Positions 1 to 31,456 of a DNA stretch of 64,000 nucleotides are shown here, piece by piece. The position numbers and the translations under genes are program-made. The stretch's first letter is position 1, and every line of letters starts with the position of its first letter. The notes below the pieces were generated by a model, which made no database searches, was not told where the DNA came from, and worked only from the letters and a program-made list of their open reading frames with translations. Source of the stretch: Hormiphora californensis (Eukaryota; Ctenophora; Tentaculata; Cydippida; Pleurobrachiidae); contig CM035356.1 in assembly GCA_020137815.1 (NCBI GenBank), forward strand, positions 1,940,406 through 2,004,405, given 5' to 3'.

Positions 1-80
1 TATAGAGGTAAATAACTAGCACCAACAAAATACTCAACCAAAGACCAAAATACCCAGTACCAAATTAGAACCTCTATTAC

Positions 81-502
81 CTTGAAACTGGGTTGCTGCT
101 GCATTGGTACACTATCAGATGCTGTATTGGATAACTCCAGGACACTCCGTCTCTCAGCTGGCCACATCACATCTGTAGTTGTAACTGTAGAGTTACTGTT
201 ACCACTACACTCAACACCACTATCAAGACTACTGTTCTCCACACGAGAATTATACACTGAAGGAGAGTGGAGGGTTTTATGAAGGAGCACATTATTTAGT
301 TTTATAAAGGAGCACATTGGAATGTTTAGTTTTATAAAGGAGCATATTATAATGTTTAGTTTTATAAAGGAGCACATTGGAGTGTTTAGTTTTATAAAGG
401 AGCACAACACTTACAGTTCTTCAGAGGCTGTTCGTTGTTAACATTGAAGGTAAGACCCACACATACACTTTCATCATCAGAATAAATCGATACATCATCC
501 AT
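81..502 (-). CDS. N-terminal exons of an unrecognised gene (partial)
   Basis: Two exons on the minus strand fit together in phase: 502-415 (starts at ATG 500-502, ends at a GTAAGTG donor, phase 1) and 256-81 (after a TTCAG acceptor, ending AAG before GTAAT). Together they give exactly 88 codons beginning MDDVSIYSDDES. The peptide is acidic and Ser/Thr/Asn-rich, with a segment reading VMWPAERRSVLELS; no domain is recognised. The rest of the gene lies left of the window. The intron between the exons holds a 30-bp tandem repeat. The start is the first ATG, but the 5' UTR is unproven. Confidence 0.5.
275..407. repeat. 30-bp tandem repeat in intron
   Basis: About four units of a 30-base sequence with core TTTATAAAGGAGCAC lie between the two minus-strand exons. 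A related core, TTTATGAAGGAGCAAC, appears twice at about 29530-29572 and once near 13150. Confidence 0.8.
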
Positions 503-673
503 TATAGCTGTACGACAATAATTGGTTAATTTGGGGGAAAACAAAACTTGGAGAGAAAAAAGCAAAATCCTGAGACAAAAACTATGATTGAAGAGAGGAG
601 GGAGTACTGGCTGATCAAAGGATCGATCAAATGATGACACACATGCGTGGCCCCTCTCACTCCAATAAAAATG

Positions 674-815
<142 letters not shown>

Positions 816-868
816 TACTGCGTCATATAAAAAGTAAAGTGGAGCACAAGATGCTCTCTCTCTATTGA

Positions 869-897
869 TGACGTCACGTGATTCTATTGATCACGTG
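869..897. promoter_or_regulatory. CRE plus paired CACGTG E-boxes
   Basis: TGACGTCA at 869-876 overlaps CACGTG at 875-880, and a second CACGTG sits at 892-897. They lie about 370 bases upstream of the minus-strand ATG at 502. CREB/ATF and bHLH-ZIP factors bind such sites in animals; a promoter role here is inference. Confidence 0.4.
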
Positions 898-2962
898 ATG
901 TGGCACCAAGGCAACGCATCCAAAAGAACAAGAGTCAGGGACCCCCGGAGAGAGAGAGAGGGAAAGAATGAGAAATGAAGAGGAATGCTTTATCCCCAAA
1001 AAACCGCGAAAGCCGGATTTTAGAGGGAAATCAATGCACAAAGAATTAACGGCATATCCTTTTCATGTCTGAAATGGGACAGCCAAGAGGAGAAACCGTG
1101 TCGAGAGAGATGGCAAGATGGGACTTGTGAGATAGTTGTAGGGGTGGTAAGGCGAAGAAGGAGTGGGAGTACAGGAATGTGGAGTAGTGGAGGCAGTGAA
1201 GTGGTTGAGACTCGCCCTCGCAGTGGAGTGTGTGTTTGGACGGGTGTACCCTTACTGTCATAAACCTGTCAAAGGGGGAGGCAGTGAGGGACCCCAGTCG
1301 ACACATTCATTCCGGGCAACTGGGTATAGATCGAACGGTGGTCTCAGATTATCGAGATTGCCGGGGCGCCTGACTTAGTACCTTGTGTACCCGTACCGAA
1401 TTAAAGCCCCGAAACGGTGTCAGGTTTACGGCTGATGAGTTCGATCTGAGTCTCGGTTTCTGGCGAGTGTCCATATTTACCATCTTAGTGGACGGAGGGT
1501 CTCGGTCTTTCCGCTGTTCCGGATCTCTTGGGGGTTTGGGGGTTTTTTGGGGTTTGGTTTGGTTTGGGTTGGGGTTTTGGGAGGGGTTGGGGGTTGGGGG
1601 GGTTGTGGAGTTTTGGGGGTTTGGATTTGATTTGTGGGGGGATTTTTTGGGGGTTTTTGGGGGTTTGTTTTTTTTTTTGGATTTTTTTTTGCTTTCCTTC
1701 TTTGGGTTTGGTTGGCAGCAGATTCAGTTTACTTCTTGAATAGGCGGCCCCGGTTTTTAGTGGGGACTAAAGCTCAAGGGTAAGGGGGAAATGGGGAGAC
1801 CTCGGTAGTTTGACAGATTGGGTACTAAATTCTAAATTATCCCAGCAAAAAACAGTGACATGGGTTTGCTGGAGGTTCCTTGTTTTCCCCTTTTACAAAG
1901 AAGAACAAGTATCTTTTACTTAAATTTTTGGGACACTCTCTATTTTGGGGCAACAAGGGAGAAGAACAATTTATGAACAGCGAACCCCAAAGATTTAAAG
2001 TTTAAGGTAAAAGGGAAATTCGAGGGAGTCGTTATGCGACACCCACAAACCCCAAAAATCGTCGAAAAAGAAAACGGAAAACTAGGCCCAAATTTAGGGG
2101 TAAAGGAAAAAATTTCGGAACCAAATAGGGAAAAATATCGAGGCCCAAAAGAGAGGAGGGGAAGGGGGGGGGATAAATGGATGAGGTACCAAAATAAAGG
2201 AATTGAGAGGTTTGTTTTAAAAATCAAATATTGGCAAGGGGGAAAAAAAGAGCGGATTTTTTAACCCAAAACATTAGCCATTCTAGCCTAAATGGGTTTA
2301 ACTGAAACTGAAGAGAGAGGGGACTAGACAGAATGGGAGAAAGAAAGGGGGTTAATTTTTATGGGAAGAGGAGTGAAGGATAATGTGTGGAATTGCCCCG
2401 CAGGAACCGGGGTTTGGGAACGGCGGAAATTAACACATGCCCAACAACTACAACAATCATCAGGATTGGAACACAATACTAAATGTTTTACTGAGATAGT
2501 ATAGGGGTGGTGATGAATGAAAACAAAGGTAGATAGAATTAGTTTTAGAAATGCCAAACAATGCTGTTTTCAAAAGAGAGAGATATGAAGGGCAATCAAG
2601 CCCCCTCTACAACACGTGATCCACCCTTTAATTAGAAAACAACGCACCCTGCCTCTCCTCTTCTCCCTCTTTTCCTCCTTCTCTCTCTCTCTCTCTCTAA
2701 CAGCGTCAAAAAAGCTCCTGTGTTAAAGGGGGGAAAACCCCCACATACCTCCCCCCCATTCAACAGGGAAATGGCCGGGGTTTTTAGGGCCGGGGGGAGA
2801 GAAAGGGAGGGAGGGGGCTAGACCAGTGGGAAAGAGGGGGATGGGGGAGGGGCTAAAGGCAAATGAAGTTTGTGAACGTTAAAATCATTCCGCAAAGCCC
2901 GATTAGCCAGCCCTTTAAAATGTCGGAAAAAGTCAAAAAAGGGGCTATAAACAAAAAAGGGT
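898..2962. other. No gene seen; low-complexity, possibly low-quality sequence
   Basis: I see no supported exon. From about 1500 the sequence is dominated by runs of G, T or A in several registers and runs straight into the N gap. This resembles homopolymer errors at a contig edge. The longer open frames are G/T-rich and not protein-like. Confidence 0.6.
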
Positions 2963-3062
2963 NNNNNNNNNNNNNNNNNNNNNNNNNNNNNNNNNNNNNN
3001 NNNNNNNNNNNNNNNNNNNNNNNNNNNNNNNNNNNNNNNNNNNNNNNNNNNNNNNNNNNNNN
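2963..3062. other. Assembly gap (100 N)
   Basis: Exactly 100 N, the usual placeholder for a gap of unknown size. A (GA)n tract follows at once, and probably caused the break. Confidence 0.99.
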
Positions 3063-3116
<54 letters not shown>

Positions 3117-3126
3117 GAGGGAGAGA
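3063..3126. repeat. (GA)n microsatellite at gap edge
   Basis: Nearly pure GA repeat directly after the N run; its true length is unknown because it abuts the gap. Confidence 0.95.
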
Positions 3127-5731
<2,605 letters not shown>

Positions 5732-5894
5732 AATGTGTAACAACTGTGGACTGAACACCTGCTGTCATATCGTTACCCAGGCTGCGGATTCTGTTCCACA
5801 ATATTTTATTAGTTTATTTCATTTCCCCCATGTTTTTAGCAAGAGAGTGTTTTTCCCGCTGACAATTTGAACATTTTAGCATCTCAAAAAACGT

Positions 5895-5900
5895 ATTAAA
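5895..5900 (+). promoter_or_regulatory. ATTAAA poly(A) signal
   Basis: Common variant hexamer about 165 bases after the alpha-tubulin stop codon; a likely but unproven cleavage signal for that gene. Confidence 0.45.
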
Positions 5901-6107
5901 ATTCAAAACTCAGCTGTTTTAATTTGACTACAATCTGCCTCTATCTGTCCCAACTCATTCCCCTGATTGCTCTATACACTATCTCCCACAACACTGCACC
6001 TCTGAAATTTAATCCAATCTACCCACCCTCCGCCTCTCTATAATAGTGTCCCCACTACTTCTCAACTAACCCACTACCCCCTCTAACTCTAGTAGTAGTG
6101 TTGGGTT

Positions 6108-7869
6108 ATGTCAGCCCCAGCCAAGCTGTACATTGGTAATCTCGATATCAACACCAACAAGGAAGACCTAACTGATGAATTCCGGAGGTTCGGAAAGATA
6201 AATGATATCCAAGTTTGGAATTATAAGAACCCAACTGCCTTTGCTTTTATAGAGTATGAGGATGATAGGTGAGGTTTTGATAATTTACATGCTAATTTAG
6301 TGTTATTTGTTGGGCTATAACAATCACGACTTATCAGTTTAATAATTTACCGTTCTTCTTTTCTATCAGTATCTTCACCCCCTCCTCTGTATTCCCAGGG
6401 ATGCAGAAGACGCCATCGCATCAATGGATGGGAAGCGGTTCCTAGGGATGAGGCTAAATGTACAGTGGTCCAAAAGCTCTGGAAAATGGAAAGAATCGCG
6501 ACCGAAATCGTGAGTCCTTCAGCGCCTATCTCGACCAGCCCACTCTCTAACCTTTCTTTACACATACATCCGGGGATCCATGACTCTCAGAGAGATACCT
6601 ATCCCTCCCGTTCTCTTTACACAGAGAGGATACTATCTAATTCTATCTTTGCATGATGGAAGGTATTTCCGGATAATCATAGTCCCCCTGCCCCCTGCTG
6701 ACTGCTGTAACAACCCCACCCCCTCTGATATACAATTATATTTCTAACCCTCTTCCTCTCCCAGGTTTCATAATAACTACGGAGGCTACAACAACAGAAG
6801 GAACGATTATAACTCTCCAAGGAACTCTAGATATAACAACTATAACAGGAGATACTCACCACGACGCCGATCTCCATCTCCCAGAGGCAGGAGATCTCCC
6901 TCACCTAGGAGACGATCCATCTCTCCCCGCCGAAGGTCCATCTCTCCCCGCAGACGATCTATCTCCCCCAGACGGCGACCCTCCAACTCTCCAAGACGGC
7001 GACCCTCTAACTCTCCAAGGAGGCGTTCTCCCTCCCCCAGAAGAAGAAGATCCCCATCTCCCCGAGGGAGGAGATCCCAATCACCCAGACGTAGGTCACC
7101 CTCTCCTAGAAGGCGTCTTTCCCGGTCACCTAGGAGACGGCCCTCTCAGTCACCTCGCAGGACGTCCAGGTCACCTCGCAGGTCGTCCAAGTCGCCTCGT
7201 AGGACGTCCAAGTCACCTCGTAGGACGTCCAAGTCACCTCGCAGGTCGTCCAAGTCGCCTCGCAGGTCGTCCAAGTCACCTCGCAGGTCGTCCAAGTCGC
7301 CTCGCAGGTCGTCCAGGTCGCCTCGTAGGACGTCCAAGTCGCCTCGCAGGGCGTCCAAGTCACCTCGCAGGACGTCCAAGTCACCTCGCAGGTCGTCCAG
7401 GTCGTCCAAGTCACCTCGTAGGACGTCCAGGTCACCTAGACGAGATGGATCTCAGTCTCCAAGAAGGTCGTCTAAATCCCCAAGATCTGGAGGTTCCCAA
7501 TCCCCAAGAAAGAGATCTCTCTCACCAGGAGGCTCTGAATCGACATCAAAACGATCCAGAAGAGACGATGGAGGGGAGAGGACACCTGAGAAAATGGGGG
7601 ATGAAAGTAAAGAGGAACACAATCAGACAGATGACCAGAAAGAGGCTCAGAACGATGAACATGCTGAACAAGATGACAATGATAATGTGAAGCCAGATGA
7701 AAGTAGCAAGTCTCCAGCAGATGAAGGTAGCAACTCTCCAGCAGCCCCTGAGGAAAGTAACAACTCCCCTCCTGTAGAAGAGAGAGAAGGTGGAAGTCCC
7801 TGTTCAGACAATGAAGAGAAGAGAGAGGCTTCTAATTCTGCCCCTCAGTCTGAAAGTGATTCTGACTAA
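6108..7869 (+). CDS. SR splicing factor, single RRM with long RS domain
   Basis: Exons 6108-6268, 6399-6509 and 6765-7869 join in phase to 458 residues. The N-terminal RRM (about residues 6-80) has RNP2 LYIGNL and an RNP1 reading TAFAFIEY, followed by EDDRDAEDAI as in SRSF3/SRSF7. The rest is an RS domain rich in SPRR, with about a dozen heptads of type SPRR(T/S)S(K/R), then an acidic Ser-rich tail ending SESDSD. There is no second RRM and no zinc knuckle. SR proteins bind exonic enhancers and recruit U1/U2 components in the nucleus, and their RS repeats are phosphorylated by SRPK/CLK kinases. The next gene is a paralogue with an intron at the same codon. The RS domain is much longer than in SRSF3, so orthology to a numbered SRSF is not claimed. 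Confidence 0.9.
7150..7440 (+). repeat. Coding 21-bp minisatellite in RS domain
   Basis: Near-identical 21-base units (core TCACCTCGCAGGTCGTCCAA) repeat about thirteen times in frame, encoding SPRRSSK-type heptads of the upstream SR protein. Unit identity is high at the DNA level, so copy number may vary between alleles. Confidence 0.9.
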
Positions 7870-8306
7870 ACACTGTTAACATCTCCCCTGTCCTGTGTGT
7901 TCTGATCAAGTTATTTTTTCATTTCATAAAACATCCTGTCCCTGTTGTGTGGCTCACACCGGTAGATTAATCAGTCCCTGGTTTTGTTTTGTGCTCTCTC
8001 GGAAGAATTGAAAGAGAGAAGGACACTTTTAATCTACAGTCTCGAAGGAAGCTCAGTAAATTAGCATTCTCTATTTGTGATACTACAGACCACTCTCTAT
8101 CTAATTTATGTTGTTTCGTTTTATAATTATATCCAGGACCATTAACGTGGTCTAACTGATTTGAGAAATTACTATACGTTTTTAATTGTTAAACCCCCAT
8201 CTAACTGACACCCCGCCCCCACTCTACCCTGTTAGCCCCCATTCCTATTATAACCCACCCCTCCATCTACTAACCCCACTCTCCCTTTCTCTAGCTCCCC
8301 CACACC

Positions 8307-11047
8307 ATGGCTAAGTTGTACATTGGCAACGTTGACAAACACACAGACAAGAGGGAGCTGGAAGCTGAGTTTGCGAAGTTTGGTAAACTCCGGGAGGTCT
8401 GGGTCGCCCGACATCCACCTGGTTTTGCATTTGTAGAATTTGAGGATGATAGGTGAGTGATGGGGAGAGTTGCCTTGCTCGACCCTCTCCGCGTGTTCGA
8501 ACATAACAAGTGAGAGAGTTATCTGTTTGATATTAACCAGCTAGTTTAAGTGTGACAAGTCTCCTGCACAAGTCTAATAGTTTCCCTAACCCCTGTGTCT
8601 CTCTCTCTAACCCCCCCTCTCTCTCTCTAACCCCCCTCTCTCTCTCTCTCTCCCTAACCTCTCCTTCCCTCCAGGGATGCAGAGGATGCTATCCGAGAGA
8701 TGGATGACCGGAACGTGTGTGGTAGTAGGATCAGGGTTGAATGGGCTAAAAGTGCCGGGAGAAAGCCCCCTCCCAGGGGGGCCGCACCGGGAGGACGCAG
8801 AAGGTTCGACCCTCCCACCCTCCTCTACCTCACCCCTCCTCCTCCTATCATCTTATCCGTCGCCTAACTACTATACAAATCTGCACTGGTCGTAACCCAT
8901 CAATTCGTCGAGATAATATCTTCAAACTATCATCAATTCGTCGCATCGAACAGAGAGAGAGAGAGAGACATCTCTCTCCCATCTTTCTCGCCCCATCGCC
9001 TCGCAGTTCTCATCTCTCACCACATCACGTGCTCTTGCTCGTGGTAAGAAACCCCCGCTCGTTCTTCTTACCCCCCTGAAAATTGATAATGTGTGTTTAA
9101 ATTGGTACCCCAAGAGTGAGTTATGTGTGATCTGAGTTTAATAAATTGATAGTAAACCATTTCCGGAAAATCCTAACTCATCCCTTCTCTCTCCTCCCCA
9201 GGTCCAGAAGCCCATTCGGTGCGGGTGGTGGTGGTGGAGGAGGAAGGGGCCGATCTAGGTCTCCCTTTGGTGGTGGTGGTGGTGGTGGCAGGAGGAGGTC
9301 TGGGTCTCCCCCATATCGAGGTCGCCGACAGAGCCCCCCTGCCCGAGGTGGTGGTGCTAGAGGCGGTGGATTCTCACCCAGGAGACGATCTCCCTCTCCA
9401 TATGGCGGTGGAAGACAGAGGCGCTCCCCAAGGTATTAATCAGTGTTAAGGGTACACCTGGCGTTTTTCATCATCGAGTGCCCAACCAAATGACTTCACC
9501 AGGGTTTAGGTCATACAAAATGGACCTCAAATATGCAATTTTAGCCCTAAAGTCGAATTCATATTTTTGCTACAGCCTATTTTCAAAGTGGTGGAATTTT
9601 TAACCTCAGGACCACTTTTTTTGAGATAGAAACATTAAATTCTTGGAATTTGAAGAGAATATAAAGGTAAATAAGCCCAAAGAAGGATTTTTGAAATGGA
9701 GCTTATTTCTGGCCATGAGAGCGGTTTACTTTTTTGCTTCTTTGACACGCTGGCTGAGAATGTTTCCATGCTTCATTAGAGATGAAAATCTGGAAATAGT
9801 TGCTCAAAACCATTATCTATGTGGCCCAAAAATTTTGGAACTTTCCCGCCAAAGATGTGGTGTACAGAGCTTGTTTTGTGAAACCCATCTTTTTGAAAAA
9901 GAGGGAAATTCCCTGTATCTCAAAAACGGATGATCGTAGAGACCTGCGACCAAGCTTAATCGATTCAGAAGGTCCGATTTTGGGGGGGTCTTCTGAGAGA
10001 CATTTTGCTCCTACTCCAACCGTTTTTGCTGTAATTGCGAAAAAGGTATCAGCAAGTAAGGGGGAAATTAGCCCGAAGCAGGCTACTGGAATAGAGTTGT
10101 TCCCCCTTTTCATAGAATTGGTTTTTGCAAGTACAGCAAAAACGGTTGGAGTAGGAGCAAAATGTCTCTCAGAAGACCCCCCCAAAATCGGACCTTCTGA
10201 ATCGATTAAGCTTGGTCGCAGGTCTCTACGATCATCCGTTTTTGAGATACAGGGAATTTCCCTCTTTTTCAAAAAGATGGGTTTCACAAAACAAGCTCTG
10301 TACACCACATCTTTGGCGGGAAAGTTCCAAAATTTTTGGGCCACATAGATAATGGTTTTGAGCAACTATTTCCAGATTTTCATCTCTAATGAAGCATGGA
10401 AACATTCTCAGCCAGCGTGTCAAAGAAGCAAAAAAGTAAACCGCTCTCATGGCCAGAAATAAGCTCCATTTCAAAAATCCTTCTTTGGGCTTATTTACCT
10501 TTATATTCTCTTCAAATTCCAAGAATTTAATGTTTCTATCTCAAAAAAAGTGGTCCTGAGGTTAAAAATTCCACCAAAAATTGAAAAAACGCCACTTTGA
10601 AAATAGGCTGTAGCAAAAATATGAATTCGACTTTAGGGCTAAAATTGCATATTTGAGGTCCATTTTGTATGACCTAAACCCTGGTGAAGTCATTTGGTTG
10701 GGCACTCGATGATGAAAAACGCCAGGTGTACCCTTAATATACCTGTTATCAGTGTTAACATAATTTAATCTGAGATTAGAATTGGCACGTTCCACCGTCT
10801 GCCCACATTCCTCTCTCTTTCCACACAAAGAGAGGGTAAACGAGCGCGCGCGCTGTCTCTTTATAAAGTGCACTATTGCTCACATTTGCCTATCAATTTT
10901 GAAACGACACTTGTTGTCATCTCCTTATCTCTCCCTCTATTTTTCAGCCGGTCTCCACGAAGAAGCCCAGACAGATTCGCTGATAACAACAGATCGCCTG
11001 CTGCTGCTAGGGGAAGAAGTCCAGGATATGATAGTTATAACAGATAA
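8307..11047 (+). CDS. SR splicing factor (SRSF3/7-like), Gly-rich RS tail
   Basis: Exons 8307-8452, 8675-8803, 9202-9432 and 10948-11047 join in phase to 201 residues. The RRM (about residues 3-75) has LYIGNV and [18 protein letters not shown], then [12 protein letters not shown], a close match to SRSF3/SRSF7. Two poly-Gly tracts and RS/SP repeats follow, ending GYDSYNR. No CCHC knuckle is present. The donor after exon 2 (AAG then GTTCGA) is weak but is the only one that keeps phase. If the third intron is retained, translation stops two codons later (TAT TAA), giving a shorter isoform. That intron (9433-10947) contains a palindromic element. The gene is a tandem paralogue of the SR gene at 6108, sharing the phase-2 intron after EDDR. 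Confidence 0.85.
9450..10733. mobile_element. 1.28-kb near-perfect palindromic TIR element
   Basis: The two halves are inverted copies of about 590 bases with a spacer of about 85 bases near 10080. Termini read GGGTACACCTGGCG and its complement, flanked on both sides by TTAA (9446-9449 and 10734-10737), so the target duplication is TTAA or an inner TA. The right arm has an 18-base insertion near 10585. Matching open frames on both strands simply reflect the symmetry; I see no transposase. Best described as a large foldback/MITE-like non-autonomous DNA transposon inside the last intron of an SR gene. Confidence 0.85.
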
Positions 11048-12052
11048 AGGAGGTGTCTACAAGACGTTCTTATATCAGCCATCTTAACCTATATCTCGTC
11101 TCCGCCGTGTGTGTGTATCTTGAAAGAGTGTTCGAGAAAAAAGTGGACTATTTATGAGAGCAGTTTAATTTGAGTTTTAAACAATGTACGATCTCTGTTA
11201 TCACGATTACTCTCTCTTTGTAACTGCGTTTATGAAATTCGCTTGTTTTGGGCTCGTTCAAACAACTAAACCCTGCTTCACCTTTCTCTCTCTCTCTCTC
11301 TATCTCTATCTCTCTCTTTCTCTCCCTATCTCAAAGTGAAGCATGGTTTACAAAATAAAATATCTGTTTTCAACACGAAAAAACAAGGAGAAATCACATG
11401 TACAAACATTGAATACAAATACAAGGAAGTAATCTCGTCAAATACTTGCGGAATTTCGCGTTTCCGAAGGAATTTCCTGGAGGAAACTCCGCCGAATTCC
11501 ATTTCCACACCCAACACAGTTGTAGGGAGTACTCCTTGTCAGCGCTGTTCAGCCGCGCGGCGCAGTAGAATAAGCGCTGACAAGGGTCTAGGTACTGCTA
11601 GGAAGGCCCACAAGAGCACTTTTAATATCACCCTCATGAACGGGAATATTCAACCCAGCCCGAATCATCATTGACACGTTATTAACGGGCCGTTATAGCC
11701 ACCGATATATCAAGATTAGGATAGTAACGGTGGCTAAAACGTGTAAAAGGCTTGCATGTGAACTTGGAGAGGAAGAGGGGCTAAACAGAGGGGCTAATGG
11801 TGTTAACATTCTCTTATTTTAAAAGGATTCACCATTTAGACAGGAAATGATCATATGATTCATTCCATATTCATGAATATAGGTAATATTTAGCTTTCAT
11901 CCAATGATTCATTGAATCAATATGATGCATCTTTCAACCTCTCATACAGTTTACACAGTTGATGACTTGTTACAAGAAGCTTTTGTTGCTTGTCGAGCTT
12001 TCCTGACAGTACCCCCACAAAAACCAGTTTAACCCTCCCGACATTGAATTGT
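11048..12052. other. Intergenic, no gene seen
   Basis: Holds the 3' UTR of the second SR gene, a (CT)n tract near 11285 and AT-rich sequence. No exon of a known family is recognised. Confidence 0.4.
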
Positions 12053-12127
12053 CCTGTCTGGCGCCTCGACCCCATCTGAGCGCACGTTCGCTTTCAAATT
12101 ATGGGGGGTCTGGCGCCACCAGACAGG
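12053..12127. mobile_element. 75-bp hairpin MITE, copy A
   Basis: Ends in CCTGTCTGGCGCC and GGCGCCACCAGACAGG, flanked on both sides by AATTGT, a possible 6-bp target duplication. The inner sequence matches copies at 38788 and 54623. Confidence 0.75.
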
Positions 12128-12189
12128 AATTGTCAGGCGACTCAACCCTGACGCAGTCTCCACGAATTAAAGACAAGAATCTCACACAC

Positions 12190-29503
<17,314 letters not shown>

Positions 29504-31456
29504 TTACATGCCTGAAGGGATGGATCTGTTTATGAAGGAGCAACAAAGATATTTATGAAGGAGCAACAAACAAATCAGTATACGTGACAGAGAAAACTGT
29601 TGATTCGTAAACAAAAGACAGAACACAATCGGATAGAGTGGACCGATAGAGTGAGAGAAAGGAAGATAAAAACAAAATATCTGATTGAAGAAGAATAATG
29701 ACAAACGACTGCTGCAGCAGCCCATATGTACACACAATGCTACTAGTGAGCTTTATAAAAGGGGGAGATGCCCTCACAATACATACTCTCACAGCGAGAG
29801 GATGCTGCAAGCGGAACAATTTGCGTACAGTACACACGGTCATTATGTGTGGAGAGAGATCGTGTGTGTACTGCATGGAAGTACATAGTCAGCTGATAGT
29901 AGCTGAAACATAACTGGTATAGTGAACCACAATTCAAAGTGGAAAATACAAACAGCGATATTTTAGACTATTATAAAACAGAAAGAGAGAGGTGGGACGG
30001 TAATGGGATGTACACATGCAGATCTTTCAAGTAGCGTCCCTAGCAACGAAGAGCTGGAACTGATGATCGATACTAGAAAATAGAAAATATAACTCTGCAG
30101 TCGAATACTGGAAATAAAGAGGAAATATAAAGCAACTTAGGATAAATTAGGCAGTATATTTAGTACAATAATTTAGTACAATAATTTAGTACAATAAGCA
30201 ACATATACTATTCCAGAAAGCAATACACTATACACACAAACATGCTTGCACTATCTTTTCCCTCAAGACACAGTATGTGATACCAAGCGAAACTCTTGTT
30301 CTGATCATTTATTTACTTTATCTCTCCACCATTCACTCTACTCTATCTTTTTCTAGCTCACTTTCTCTCCCTCCGATATGTCAGAACGTTTGAAAATTAT
30401 GAGGTCAACTGTCCAGAAATAGAAACAAACACTTGAAAAGCTCCAGATGATTTCCTTGACTCTATAGGACCAATCACTTGACCGCGCTGACATCACGTGA
30501 TATTGAGTAAGCCAATGAGAAGCCAGCATTAGTATCACGTGACCAGATCAGCTGACATAGTATTGGGGGGCAGTGGTAAACCGAGTATACAAGTATATTG
30601 GTGTGACGGGGTTGTTACTGTCTGTCCAGCTTCTCTAGGCTACAGATGTATACTTGGTGTATTTCTTGAGGGACAAGGAAGTGTAAACCCCAACCTCAAT
30701 TCTAACCCTACTCACAGCTGCTGTTAGAGCATTAGCCTGACAGACCCACTGTATATGCAGTAGTGACGAAATTTATGGCTCCACATGAAACGAGGTGTGG
30801 TGATCCAAAATATTTTTACAGCAGATGTTTTCTCTGCATTTCACTTTTCCTTCCCCCTTCTCCCTATTTCTACATCACTCCCTCTAAACGATTTCTGGCA
30901 CTTTTGGCAGAGCCCGATTTCACCACACCTGCCACAGTGTCTGATCTAACACTGTGTTTCCTAATACAGAGACTGCAAATATAGCTCATTCAGAGAGTTA
31001 CACGTGCAGCAATGACCTCCACCTTCCCTGAACAGAGAGAGTGCAGCATTCTTAGAATGCTCCTATACACGTGCTATTTTTCAATTCCGTCTCAGAGAAT
31101 TGGCGCTCCATCATACATAATATACCTGGCCTAATGAAAACCTGTTTCAATGACATTTCCCTTTGTGTGTGTGTGATTTCATGCCCCACTTCCCCCAATT
31201 ATAAAATCATTTTTATTGGATTTGATGGTTTTATAATATGGCTGACACACAGTGACAGAGAGCGATATATACGGCCATATTATATGCGTGTGTTTTGTTG
31301 TGTTTGTGTAGGCACGACATCATAAACACCCTGTTTCCCACTATGCAACAAGGCTTCTAATACAATTGTGATATATACCGACCACTGCTGAAAACCAGAG
31401 CTGTCTATAGAGAGTGTCTACAGTGGTTTAGTCTAGTTTTGTGTCTCTCTGTTGCG
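29504..31456. other. Intergenic between TJAP1-like and LU genes
   Basis: No exon supported. Contains two TTTATGAAGGAGCAAC units (about 29530-29572), a short 14-base tandem repeat near 30165-30196 and the paired E-boxes listed separately. Presumably holds promoters for the two divergent genes. Confidence 0.4.
30494..30541. promoter_or_regulatory. Paired CACGTG E-boxes around a CCAAT box
   Basis: CACGTG at 30494-30499 and 30536-30541 flank CCAAT at 30512-30516. This lies about 1 kb from both divergent gene starts (29503 minus and 31457 plus). A regulatory role is inference from motif clustering. Confidence 0.35.

Noticed and set aside
7130-7435. Antisense open frames of repeated WTTCEVT / DLRGDLD type
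   Set aside because: Shadows of the 21-bp coding minisatellite of the SR gene.
9643-10522. Paired open frames of 96 and 182 residues on both strands
   Set aside because: They are mirror images produced by the palindromic element and show no known domain.
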